From: Hassallia sp050875635
GTDB taxonomy: Bacteria > Cyanobacteriota > Cyanobacteriia > Cyanobacteriales > Nostocaceae
DNA length: 64,000 nucleotides
Direction: 5' to 3'
Assembly: GCF_050875635.1 (NCBI RefSeq)
Contig: NZ_JBPAOH010000011.1
Span: forward strand, 35,921-99,920
The notes under the pieces were generated by a model, which was given only the letters and a program-made list of their open reading frames with translations, did no database searches and was not told the origin of the DNA. This document shows, in pieces, positions 20,001 to 29,500 of this stretch. A program made the position numbers and the translations under genes. Position 1 is the first letter of the stretch; each line of letters begins with the position of its first letter.

Positions 20001-22960
20001 AACTCTTCAAAAGAATATTTATCATCGGAGTTACTAAAAGCACCTAAACTCCTCAGGGCAAGGTTAATGTAAGTAGTGCATAAACGATCCGACCACTGTT
20101 TGTTCGCCAAATAAGTTTGTTCGTCAAGTGTCGCGATAGTTGCACGAGCCTGCGTTTCCCCTGCTTCTAACAGAGATTTCCACAACTGGGTTGCTGTTAG
20201 TCTTGGCTGCAACTGTCCTGCTAAAAGTGATTGTTTTGGAGGTTCAATCCAGTAGCGCTGACGCTCAAATGGATAGGTCGGCAAGGGAATATGATGGCGT
20301 TGTTCATTGGCATAAAAACCAGACCAGTCTACTTTGACTCCGAAAAGCCAGAGTCTACCTAAAGTGTTGAGTAAAAATGCCACATCTGACTGTTGCTCCT
20401 GTGGATGGCGGATTGAAGTCAGCACTACTGGCTTGTAATTATAATGCGTAAGCGCGAAAGTACTCAAAGTTCTTCCCGGACCAACCTCTAGCAGTATGCG
20501 CTCAGGTGTTTTGAGTAACTCAGTTATTCCCTCGCTAAAGCGCACAGTTTGCCGTAGATGTTTTGCCCAATAGTTGGGGTCTGTTGCTTCTGCTGTTGTA
20601 ATCCAAGTACCACTCACATTAGACACAAACGGAATTTTCGGGGGATTGAGTGTGGCTTTTTGTAACGAATGAGAAAATGGCTCAAGAATTGGCTCCATCA
20701 TTTGCGAATGAAAGGCATGGGATGTATGCAGTCGCCGACAGCTTACAGCTTTTTCTTGTAGCTTTTGATGCAATCGTTCAATTGCCTCGGTTGGACCAGA
20801 AACCACACAGTACGCAGATCCATTGCTTGCGGCTAAAGACAGTTCCCTTCCCAATAGGGGTTGTACCTCTTGTTCGCTAAGTTGAACAGAGAGCATTTCC
20901 CCACTGGGGAGTTGCTGCATCAGTCGTCCTCGGGTTGCGACTAGCGCTAAAGCGTCTTCGAGCGAGAAAACTCCAGCTAAAGTGGCTGCCACATATTCCC
21001 CAATACTGTGACCAATCATCGCTTCGGGACGCACACCCCAAGTTATCCACAACTGAGCTAGGGCGTATTCAATAGTAAACAGCGCTGGCTGGGCAACAAA
21101 AGTCTGTTTCAGTTGCTCTGCTGCCTTTTCTTTCTCTGCTTCATCAGGATACAGTACATGGCGGAGGTCAAAACCCAAGTGCAGTTTAAGTAGTTCACAA
21201 CAGTTATCAACTGTTTGAGTAAAGATTGGCTGACTCTGGTAGAGTTCCCTACCCATATTCACGTACTGTGTTCCCTGACCGGAAAACATAAAAACGACAG
21301 GACGATTGGAAGGCTGCTGGTAGTGAGTGAACACTCGTTGTGGATTTAAAGTAGAAAGCACCTTCACTGCATCGTTAACGTCTTGGCACACCACCATCCG
21401 GCGATGGTCGAAAGCTCGACGACCCACACTAAGAGTGTAAGCGACATCAGCGAGATTAAGATCGGGATGCTGCTTTAAATGGTTAACTAAATTTGTAGTG
21501 GCAGTTAAGAGTGCTGATACCGTTTTGGCAGAAAGAACTAACAGCTGATATTTCCTCCCCTGCTCCCCCTGCTCCCCCTGCTCCCCCTGCTCCCCCTGCT
21601 CCCCCTGCTCCCCTGCCCCCATGCTCCCCTGCCTCTCCACAGGGGCTTCTTCGAGAATCACATGGGCATTCGTCCCACCAATCCCAAAGGAACTAATACC
21701 TGCACGTCGGGGGGTGCCGTTTGTTTTCCATTCGGAAAGTATAGTATTAACGTAAAAAGGACTGTTAGTAAAATCAATCTGGGGATTGGGTTCCTCAAAG
21801 TGTAAGCTAGGTGGTATTTGTTTATGCTTGAGAGCTAAGACTGTTTTGATCAAACCCGTCACCCCAGCAGCAGCGTCTAAATGTCCGATGTTTGTTTTCA
21901 CCGAGCCGATCGCACAGAAGCCCTTTATCTCAGTACTGGTTCTAAAAGCTTGTGTTAGCGCGGCAATTTCAATCGGGTCTCCTAGTGATGTCCCTGTCCC
22001 GTGAGCCTCGATATAGGTAATCGTTTCGGGTTCAACCTCGGCAACTACTTGAGCTGTTCTAATCACCTTGGCTTGACTATCTATACGAGGTGCTGTATAG
22101 CTTACCTTGAAAGATCCATCGTTATTGATAGCGGAACCTTTGATGACCGCATGGATAGAATCTTTATCTGCTAGAGCATCTTCTAATCTCTTCAAAACTA
22201 CAATGCCTACACCTTCGCCGCTAACAGTTCCCTGTGCTTTGGCATCAAAAGCGCGGCAGTGTCCGTCAGGAGAGCCAATTCCCCCTTCTTTGTAAAAATA
22301 GCCACTTTTTCGGGAAGAACTTATAGAAACGCCCCCAGCCAAAGCCATATCACATTCACCATTTAGCAAGCTTTGACAGGCTAAGTGAACAGCAACTAAT
22401 GAAGTTGAGCAGGCAGTTTGAACTGTATAGCTCGGACCAGTTAAATTAAGTTTGTAAGAAACACGTGTTGTGAGATAATCTTTGTCACCTGCGATCGCCA
22501 GTTGGTGAGAATCTATAGAATTGATAATATTTTGGTTTAAATAAATATTAAGTAAGTAGCTACTTAAGCTAGATCCTGCGTAAACTCCTATCGAACCTTT
22601 GTAGGTTTGGGAGTCATAACCGGCATCTTCAAGGGCAACACACGCACATTCCAAAAAAAGACGGTGTTGCGGATCGGTGATTTCGGCTTCTCTAGGATTG
22701 AAGCCGAAGAATGAAGCATCAAAAAGTTCTACATCTTCTAATACAGCCCGTGCTTTGATAAACTTTGGGTTATTAAGTGTAGCTGAATCTAGCCCTGAAG
22801 ATAACAGTTCTTCATCAGTAAAAAAAGAAATTGACTCTATACCATTTTGGAGATTTTTCCAAAACTCATCAACATTTTTTGCTCCAGGAAAGCGCCCTGC
22901 TACACTAATAATTGCTATTTCGGAACCATTTCTCTGAGCAGATTCTATCGGAGTACTCAT
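17066..22960 (-). CDS. PKS module with C-methyltransferase, KS-AT-cMT-KR-ACP
   Basis: A 1964-residue PKS. KS carries TACSTSL near residue 184. The AT carries GHSIGEYVAA near 650 and HAFH. A class I methyltransferase domain has ILEIGGGQGIATT near 1120, positioned as a C-methyltransferase. The KR has GVYLITGGLGGVG near 1572 and YTAEN in its catalytic region. The ACP has GGDSLFAT near 1887. No DH or ER is seen, so the product unit should be alpha-methyl-beta-hydroxy. The KS-AT linker holds a GEQ tandem repeat (residues about 448-469) encoded by a 9-bp microsatellite. The ATG overlaps the stop of the upstream NRPS by 4 bp (ATGA), which implies coupled translation. The C-terminus is acidic (IEQLSEDEAQTILAS), the type of tail that precedes a C-domain acceptor, here the stand-alone C protein. 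Confidence 0.96.
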   Translation of the reverse strand: MSTPIESAQRNGSEIAIISVAGRFPGAKNVDEFWKNLQNGIESISFFTDEELLSSGLDSATLNNPKFIKARAVLEDVELFDASFFGFNPREAEITDPQHRLFLECACVALEDAGYDSQTYKGSIGVYAGSSLSSYLLNIYLNQNIINSIDSHQLAIAGDKDYLTTRVSYKLNLTGPSYTVQTACSTSLVAVHLACQSLLNGECDMALAGGVSISSSRKSGYFYKEGGIGSPDGHCRAFDAKAQGTVSGEGVGIVVLKRLEDALADKDSIHAVIKGSAINNDGSFKVSYTAPRIDSQAKVIRTAQVVAEVEPETITYIEAHGTGTSLGDPIEIAALTQAFRTSTEIKGFCAIGSVKTNIGHLDAAAGVTGLIKTVLALKHKQIPPSLHFEEPNPQIDFTNSPFYVNTILSEWKTNGTPRRAGISSFGIGGTNAHVILEEAPVERQGSMGAGEQGEQGEQGEQGEQGEQGRKYQLLVLSAKTVSALLTATTNLVNHLKQHPDLNLADVAYTLSVGRRAFDHRRMVVCQDVNDAVKVLSTLNPQRVFTHYQQPSNRPVVFMFSGQGTQYVNMGRELYQSQPIFTQTVDNCCELLKLHLGFDLRHVLYPDEAEKEKAAEQLKQTFVAQPALFTIEYALAQLWITWGVRPEAMIGHSIGEYVAATLAGVFSLEDALALVATRGRLMQQLPSGEMLSVQLSEQEVQPLLGRELSLAASNGSAYCVVSGPTEAIERLHQKLQEKAVSCRRLHTSHAFHSQMMEPILEPFSHSLQKATLNPPKIPFVSNVSGTWITTAEATDPNYWAKHLRQTVRFSEGITELLKTPERILLEVGPGRTLSTFALTHYNYKPVVLTSIRHPQEQQSDVAFLLNTLGRLWLFGVKVDWSGFYANEQRHHIPLPTYPFERQRYWIEPPKQSLLAGQLQPRLTATQLWKSLLEAGETQARATIATLDEQTYLANKQWSDRLCTTYINLALRSLGAFSNSDDKYSFEELFEQCHIVPRYQQLLCRFLDVLVEQGHLQQEQKLFTKFVPFSTEYLNTLLEKIKHRWADTPQMVDLIEQCGENLPAVLMGEKEPLELYFATADQKAKTSESELPLNTYLKGILRASLEQVVKSLPQDVNLRILEIGGGQGIATTELLPVLPPKQTNYTFTDVGGLLLNRAKEKFAAYPFVEYRFLDIEKSPTEQGYSSDSFDVVIAVNVLHVTRNIEKTLDHVRSLLAPGGFLLLWEITQPQLDFDITDGLLMNPLEDEERSRGNPFLSKEQWQEKLRSHGFGEVAVFSETEAFGEEILLARASTTDSAPTAFTVLLQREDVQLSPDKKPDIADWFYIPSWKRSMPPQSFIPGTGTNEPGNWLIFVDECGLSEKMVQRLALARQNVVTVKIGEQFERESECRYTIHPQQRDDYDTLLKELRERNLIPSKIVHLWSVTTDIESESEIELQKKIEALGFYSLLFLAQAIGEHNPTDSQITIISNNMQAVTGAEVLCPEKALVLGPCQVIPLEYPNISCRSIDIVVPKSESSQQQQLIDQLLAELVSQTSNQVIAYRGLHRWVQDFEPVRLDATLAENPRLRERGVYLITGGLGGVGLTLAEYLAQSIQAKLVLLGRSPFPEPDEWETWLSTHDQQDDISSKIRKLQSIEALGSEVMVIGADVANSEQMSEAIAKVNQRFGQINGVIHAAGVFGGGMIQLKTKEDAANAIAPKVRGTRVLETLFKQTKLDFFVLCSSLSSFAGASGMVDYTAENAFLDFFAHYSASKYGTFIKSINWDRWNSLGMAVPVEARHKEITGEELTGGMTYEEGIEAFKRILCNSTVPQVIVSTQDFSSLMKPKKSVKSLEEKLAQLSQSKPTHSRPNLANAYVAPGNEVERSLTDIWQQLLGIEQIGIHDNFFELGGDSLFATQLVSQLCKTFQIELSYKGFFNRPTVAELAEVIVQKLAEQTDLEDLAKALADIEQLSEDEAQTILASQNLSN
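21554..21615. repeat. 9-bp coding microsatellite (CTCCCCCTG) in a PKS linker
   Basis: Five perfect copies of CTCCCCCTG run from 21563 to 21607, flanked by one imperfect copy on each side. On the coding strand each copy is CAG GGG GAG, giving a (GEQ)n run between the KS and AT domains. The 9-bp period keeps the frame whatever the copy number. Confidence 0.9.
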
Positions 22961-25900
22961 TCTTCCTTAACTCCTTTATTATTCATCATTGACTTCATTT
23001 TTTGAAGACGTTTTTTTTGTTGAGATTTTCCAGCAGATATTTTTTCTATTTGAATATGAGTTTCATTTAAAGATGATGTTTGATTTTTAGCTTGAGTGAA
23101 GAACTCTGCCAGGGAACTTATGGTCGGGTATCTGAACAAATCGAGCAATAATAAATCGGTTTTGAATATTTCATGTAATTGAGTATGAACCTTAACCATT
23201 AGCAACGAATGACCACCAAGTTCAAAGAAGTTATCATGAATGCCTATCTTCTCGATATTGAGAGCTTTTTGCCAAATTGTAGCGATCGCCTGTTCCATCT
23301 CAGTTTGTGGCATCACATAAGCAACTTCCAACTCTGGACGCAGAGTTTCTGGTGCGGGTAGCGATCGTCGATCAAGCTTACCGTTAGGCAAAAGCGGCAG
23401 GGCTGGAAGTATTACGAAAGTCGAGGGCAGCATGTATTGTGGTAGCTTCTCCTCAAGAAAGCCACGCAGTTCAGTGACTGTAAGTGTCTGCTCTGGATGA
23501 GGGCTTACATAGGCTACTAAGTGCTTATCACCCTGCTCGTCTTCCCAAGCCACTACCACCGCTTCGCGAACTTTAGCGTGTTGCCTCAATTTCGATTCAA
23601 TCTCGCCTAGTTCGATGCGGAAGCCCCGGATTTTAACTTGATGATCTATGCGTCCGAGAAGTTCAATGTTTCCATCGCTTAGGTAGCGTGCCTTATCGCC
23701 GGTTTTATACAGGTGCGTCCCTGATTTCTCGCTAAAAGGGTTGGGAATAAATTTCTCAGCAGTGAGTTCAGGACGATTGAGGTAGCCCCTGGCAATACCA
23801 ACACCACCGATATACAATTCACCTGGTACGCCTGGTGGTGTAGGGTTGAAATGTTTGTCTAGTAAATAGATTTGGGTGTTGGCAATAGGACGACCAATAG
23901 GTACACTATAAACTGATTGGTTTTCTTGGCAGGTAGCTGGTTCATAAATTGTTACACCAATCGTTGCTTCAGTCGGTCCGTAAGCATTAAGCCAACGGAT
24001 GCGCGAGCCTACGAGTTTCTGCCAAAGTACAAGTTTTTCTGGTAAAGTTTGCTCGGTTCCTACAATCACCAAACGAAGCGTGGAAGGTAATGGTGCTTTT
24101 GTTTGAGCAAGGTCGGATACCCACTCATGCCAGTATGCAGTTGGTAAATTGAGAACAGTTAGTTTTTCCTGTTCCAAAAATTGGAGGAAGTGTGCAAAAG
24201 CTAGTACCCGATTAGGTCGGATGACAACAGTTGACCCGCTTAACCATGATGGGAACAGCTCTTCTGCTGCAACATCAAAGCTAATAGAAGCAAATTGGAG
24301 AATGCGGTCTTCTGGTTGAAGTTGATAAGCTTTTGCAGCAGCAATGCTGTGGTTCACCAAAGCTTGGTGGGTAATTAAAACGCCTTTAGGTGTTCCTGTA
24401 GATCCGGAGGTGTAAATTACATAAGCCAGATTTTCGGCTGTCACGCCGCTATTGAGGTTCTCTGTGTAATCCTGACCATAGAAAGAGGCTTCTGTCTCCC
24501 AGTCTGCGTCTATGCATACAACTTTAGCCTTATGTTGAGGGAGTTCCGCAACTAACTGCTTTTGGGTAAGCAATACTAGTGGTTTTGCATCTTCTAGTAT
24601 TAAAGCCAACCGTTCCTGTGGGTTAGATGGCTCTAATGGTACATATGCACCACCAGCTTTTAAGGTTGCTAGAATTGCGATCGCCATGTCAAGCGATCGC
24701 TCCATACAAATTCCCACCAGAACCTCTGGTTTTACCCCAAGCGATCGCAAGTGGTGCGCTAGCTGATTAGCTCGCTGGTTCAGTTCCCGGTAGGTCAACT
24801 GTTGATCTTCAAAGACTACGGCAATGGGGTCAGGCGTTAGCGTTCGCGTAGCGTCTCCGTAAGGAGAAGCTCCTCCAGAGGAGGTTCGCTCTACCTGAAT
24901 TTCAAATAACTCATGGATGCACTGGTTTTGAGGATAGTCAACTAGAGTGTTATTCCACTCTACCAGAAGTTGTTGCCGTTCCGCCTCACTTACAATTGAC
25001 AGCTTTGATATTTGCTGGTCGGGATTAGCGACAATACCGCAGAGCAAGGTTTGAAAGTGCCTTAGCATCCGGTGAATTGTGGCGGCATCAAACAAATCTG
25101 TATTGTACTCCAAAGTTCCAATCAGCCCTTGCTCTTTTTCTACCATACCTAGGGTCAGATCAAACTTCGCCGTTTCTTTGTCGAACTCCAAAGGACTCAA
25201 GGTTAAACCTGCTAGCTCCAAAGTCGTGGTTGGGGTATTCTGGAGTTGGAACATCACCTGAAATAATGGTGTATGACTCAGGTTTCGCTTTGGTTGCAGT
25301 TTCTCCACTAGCTGCTCAAAGGGCAAGTCTTGGTTAGCATAAGCCCCCAGAGCAACCTCTCGCACTCGGTTTAAAATCTCCCGAAAACTCGGAGTACCCG
25401 AAAGGTCAGTACGCATGACCAAAGTATTGACAAAAAATCCAATTAGCCCTTCTATTTCAGATCGGTTACGACCAGAGATGGTAGTGCCTACTACGATGTC
25501 GTCCTGACCTGTGTAACGGTAGAGCAACGTCCCAAACGCTGCCAGTAATGTCATAAATAGCGTCGCCTTTTCCTGCTGACTCAGTATCTTAAGAGCTTCA
25601 GTTAAAGACTTGGGCAAAGCCAGAGATTGCTTTGCGCCTCGGTTGGTCTGAACTGCCGGACGAGGGCGGTCAGTGGGTAATTCTAGTATACTTGGAGTAG
25701 TACTCAACTGCTGCTTCCAATATGACAGCTGAGCCTCTCGCATTTCTCCCTGGAGCCACTGACGCTGCCAAACAGCAAAATCTGCATACTGGATTGGGAG
25801 TTCCGGCAGCGGTGAAAGCTTACCCATAGAGAAGGCTTCATACAGAGCCACTATTTCTCCGATGATTACCCCAAAAGACCATTGGTCACACACAATGTGA

Positions 25901-26427
25901 TGCATTGTGAACAGCAACACGTACTGAGCTTCATCTAATTGCAGTAGAGTGACTCGCACCAGTGGATCGTTCGCTAAATCAAAAGGTCGCGCCTGCTCGT
26001 CAGTAACAAGGCGTCGTACCTCTGCCTCTTGCTCATTCTTTGGAAGCAATTGTAGATCTACTATCGGTAGAGCTAAAGCCAAGGTTGGGGCTACGATCTG
26101 AAATGCTTGCCCATCCACCATACTAAAATTAGTACGCAAAACTTCGTGACGCTGCACGATTTCGTTAAGACTTTGTGCCAGTGCGGTCACGTTAAGCGAG
26201 CCATTGAAGCGGAAAGCGTAGGGTTCGTTGTATAAGGATTGACCGGGTTGCAACTGGTCGAGGAACCACAGGCGCTCTTGGGCAAAGGACAGAAAAGCAG
26301 GGTTCTGTTGTGAACGGCGAGGAATACCCTGATCTGTAAATTTACCTTGCATCCACTTTTCAAAAAGCGCCCGTTTTGCTGTTGATAAATTAGATTTTTG
26401 CCCGGAAAGCGCATCTGGTTCAGACAT
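22957..26427 (-). CDS. NRPS module C-A-T, substrate unassigned
   Basis: A 1156-residue NRPS that receives a polyketide. The basic head (STAKRALFEKWMQGK) fits a PKS-to-NRPS junction. The C domain reads HHIVCDQW near residue 176, that is HHxxxDQ instead of HHxxxDG. The A domain carries YTSGSTGTPKG near 676 and NGKLDRR. The T domain carries GGHSLLMV near 1074. Hand alignment gives a pocket of about D-V-E-N-I-G-A-I-G-K, which I cannot assign with confidence. Residues about 515-530 (SSGGASPYGDATRT) are an insertion not expected in A domains, coded by a palindromic DNA repeat at 24833-24890. The C-terminus is Lys/Arg-rich (KSQQKKRLQKMKS), as expected before a KS acceptor. The stop overlaps the next gene's ATG by 4 bp. 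Confidence 0.95.
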   Translation of the reverse strand: MSEPDALSGQKSNLSTAKRALFEKWMQGKFTDQGIPRRSQQNPAFLSFAQERLWFLDQLQPGQSLYNEPYAFRFNGSLNVTALAQSLNEIVQRHEVLRTNFSMVDGQAFQIVAPTLALALPIVDLQLLPKNEQEAEVRRLVTDEQARPFDLANDPLVRVTLLQLDEAQYVLLFTMHHIVCDQWSFGVIIGEIVALYEAFSMGKLSPLPELPIQYADFAVWQRQWLQGEMREAQLSYWKQQLSTTPSILELPTDRPRPAVQTNRGAKQSLALPKSLTEALKILSQQEKATLFMTLLAAFGTLLYRYTGQDDIVVGTTISGRNRSEIEGLIGFFVNTLVMRTDLSGTPSFREILNRVREVALGAYANQDLPFEQLVEKLQPKRNLSHTPLFQVMFQLQNTPTTTLELAGLTLSPLEFDKETAKFDLTLGMVEKEQGLIGTLEYNTDLFDAATIHRMLRHFQTLLCGIVANPDQQISKLSIVSEAERQQLLVEWNNTLVDYPQNQCIHELFEIQVERTSSGGASPYGDATRTLTPDPIAVVFEDQQLTYRELNQRANQLAHHLRSLGVKPEVLVGICMERSLDMAIAILATLKAGGAYVPLEPSNPQERLALILEDAKPLVLLTQKQLVAELPQHKAKVVCIDADWETEASFYGQDYTENLNSGVTAENLAYVIYTSGSTGTPKGVLITHQALVNHSIAAAKAYQLQPEDRILQFASISFDVAAEELFPSWLSGSTVVIRPNRVLAFAHFLQFLEQEKLTVLNLPTAYWHEWVSDLAQTKAPLPSTLRLVIVGTEQTLPEKLVLWQKLVGSRIRWLNAYGPTEATIGVTIYEPATCQENQSVYSVPIGRPIANTQIYLLDKHFNPTPPGVPGELYIGGVGIARGYLNRPELTAEKFIPNPFSEKSGTHLYKTGDKARYLSDGNIELLGRIDHQVKIRGFRIELGEIESKLRQHAKVREAVVVAWEDEQGDKHLVAYVSPHPEQTLTVTELRGFLEEKLPQYMLPSTFVILPALPLLPNGKLDRRSLPAPETLRPELEVAYVMPQTEMEQAIATIWQKALNIEKIGIHDNFFELGGHSLLMVKVHTQLHEIFKTDLLLLDLFRYPTISSLAEFFTQAKNQTSSLNETHIQIEKISAGKSQQKKRLQKMKSMMNNKGVKEE
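24833..24890. repeat. Palindromic cyanobacterial repeat inserted in frame in an A domain
   Basis: GGCGTTAGCGTTCGCGTAGC continues into CTCCGTAAGGAG and CCTCCAGAGG, two small inverted repeats. The sequence resembles a dispersed cyanobacterial palindromic element. It is translated as part of the NRPS at 22957-26427, just upstream of the first conserved A-domain strand. Confidence 0.75.
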
Positions 26428-26504
26428 GTTGCTACTTTATTGCTGTTTTAATAACAGATGAAAACTAGTTTGTACTCCGCTGAAAAACGGGTTTTTAATC
26501 AAAA

Positions 26505-29500
26505 TTAAACTCCTAAAAGACGTTGAGCTTCTTCTTCAGATAATTGTTCTATTTTCTCCATAACCATTTGTTCAATCAGTTTGGCTAACTCGGCAATAGT
26601 AGAGTATTCAAAGAAGATACTGCGTAGAGATAACTCTATTGGGAAAGATTTTCGCACCTGAGAAATAACTTGGGTTGCTAGCAGCGAGTGTCCACCCAAC
26701 TCAAAGAAGTTATCATGAATGCCTATCTGCTCGATTCCAAGAAGCTGTTGCCAGATGTTAGCAACGGTTTGTTCGACAAAAGTGCGGGGAGCAACGTAAT
26801 CATTTTCCAACTTGGGGCGAGGATAAATAGGTTTGGATAAATTGGACAGCGCTAATTTGTCTTGGGAAGAATAGTTCTGCTCAATATTTGGTAATGATTC
26901 AAGCTTTAACCATTGCTCAATCCTTGCTTGCAAATCCCCTGTAGAAACAACTACTTGATTTACTCTACTCTTGGATAAAATGCGTTGAAAAGCCTTTACA
27001 CCTTCAGTAGGTATTATAGCTAATCCAGCCAAAGTTGTTTTATAAGTTATATTTTGTTCTTGTTGTTCTCTAAGTTGCCATACATCCCAGTTAACGCTGA
27101 TCCAGGGGACAGGATTTGTTTGACTTTGTTTGTGGGCAAAAGCATCCATAAAGATGTTCGCTGCCGAATAAGCGACGTATCCTAATCCACCCAAAATCGA
27201 TGCTAAAGAGGATAGCAAAAGACAAAAATCTAGCGCTTTTTCCTGCAAAACTTTTTCTAGTACGAATAGTCCATGCGCTTTTGGTTGAAATTGACACTGG
27301 CAATCAGTTATATAAGTTTCTTGAATAGCTCTTTGTGATTTTTCTCCAACAATTCCTGCGGCATGGATGACACCATGAATCTCGCCAAAGCGCTCGGTGA
27401 CTAACGCGATCGCTCTTTCCATCTGTTCTAGATCGGCGACATCGGCACTCTTGACCAAAACCTCTGCACCTAACTCCTCTAGCGCCTGCACTTTTTTTAT
27501 TTTGATGCTTACAGAATCCTGGTCATCATGAGTTGCTAGCCATTTTTCCCACTCATCTTTTTCCGGAAGACCAGAACGCGATATCAAGATTAGTTTAGGC
27601 TGCACTGTCTGGGCTAGATACTCCGCCAGTATTAGACCAATGCCTCCCAAGCCACCAGTAATTAGGTAAACTCCTTTTTGCCGCAGCCGTGTTTTCCCTG
27701 GAATTGCTTTTTCTAAGTGGACTGCTTCAAAAGTTTGTACCCAGCGATGATGACCTCGGTAGGCAATTACTAAGTCAGTTGGCTGTGCTGTAAATTCTGC
27801 TATAAGTTGTTCTATCAGTTTCTCCTGTTGCCCGGTTCCGGATTTAGGAATAACAATATCAATGTTGCGGCAGGCGATATTCGGATATTCTTGCCCAATC
27901 ACTTTACATGGTCCCAATACAGTTGCCTTCTCTGGACATAAGCTTTCGTCACCAGTCACATCATGTATGTTGTTGGTCACAACCTGGATTTGAAGCGCAT
28001 CTGTAATACCTTGTTGTCCAAGTGCTTGGGCTAGAAAAAGCAGACTGTAAAAGCCAAGAGCCTGACTTGTTTCAAAGGACTCGATTCCTGAGGGTGTCTG
28101 ATCGCTTGCTATGATACCCCATAAATGAATAATCTTTTGTGGGGTTAAATCCCGCTCATCAAGGGTTTGGAACAAGGCGTCATAGTCATCTCTTCGTTGG
28201 GGGTTGATGCAATATGCGCGATCGCCAAGTTTAGTAAACTGCTCTCCCACTGTTACGGTAATAACATCTTGACCTTGTTGTTGTAGGCGTTTTACTATAA
28301 GCGAGCCGACATCACACATATCGACAAAAACTAACCAACACGACTTCTGCTTTGCCAGTTCTGCATTTTCAACAGGCTCAAGCGGTTGGGACTGCTTCCA
28401 GACTGGGATGTAGAACCAATCGGCAAGATTCAGCTCTTTGTGTAACGGTTCTTGGTACGCAGTCACAGAAGTGGCTGAGGGTTGTGGTTCAATCCAGTAT
28501 CTTTGTCGCTCAAATGAATACATTGGCAAGGGAACCCGATGACGCCGTTCATTGGCGTAAAAGCCTGACCAGTTTATTTGTGTTCCGGTAAGCCAGAGCC
28601 ACGAGAGTGTGTTCAGCAAAAAGGCGACATCCGACTGTTGCTCTTTTGGATGGCGTAACGAAGAAAGTACAATCTGTTGTTCGTCTTGTTCTGGATGCTG
28701 TCTAACTAAAGTACTTAATGTCCGCCCTGGACCAACTTCCAAGAGAATTTGCTCTGGCTTTTGCACTAACAATCCAACCCCCTCAGCAAAGCGCACTGTT
28801 TGCCGTATATGCCTCGCCCAGTAGCTTGGATCGGTTGCCTCTGTTTTAGTAATCCAAGTGCCAGTCACATTGGACACAAAAGGAATTTGCGGAGCCTGAA
28901 GGTTAATTTTTTTAACCTCTGTCATGAACGGCTCAATGATTGGCTCCATTATTTGAGAATGAAAAGCACCCGATATATGCAGACGGCGACAGTCAACCCC
29001 TTGCTCAGTCAACTTGTTGTGCAATTCAGCAATTGGCAACCTAGGTCCTGAAACCACGCACAGAGATGGCGCGTTGATTGCAGCTAGGGCAAGTTCTTCG
29101 CCAAGCATTGATTGCACTTCGTTCTCCGGTAGTGGTACGGAAAGCATATCACCAGCAGGCATTTGCTGCATCAGTTGTCCACGGGCTGCTACCAACGCCA
29201 ATGCATCTTCTAGAGAGAACACACCAGCTAGGCAAGCTGCTACATACTCTCCTATACTGTGACCAATCATTGCAGAAGGACGCACTCCCCACGCCATCCA
29301 CAATTGAGCCAACGAGTATTCAATCACAAACAGCGCAGGCTGGGTGATATGAGTCTGTTTAAGGTGCTGTGTTGCCTCTTGGATCTGTTCTTTGCTAGGA
29401 TACAGCACAGAGCGCAAATCAACTTCCAAATGAAGTTTTAGAAGGTACGAGCATTTATCAACCTGTTCTCGGAAAATTGGCTCGCTTTGGTAAAGTTCTC

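Noticed and set aside
21554..21615. CRISPR array from regular repeats
   Set aside because: The 9-bp units are contiguous with no spacers and lie within a PKS coding frame.
17066..22960. A dehydratase domain between AT and KR in the PKS proteins
   Set aside because: No HxxxGxxxxP motif is seen; the segment before each KR is the usual structural KR half, or the cMT in the 17066 protein.
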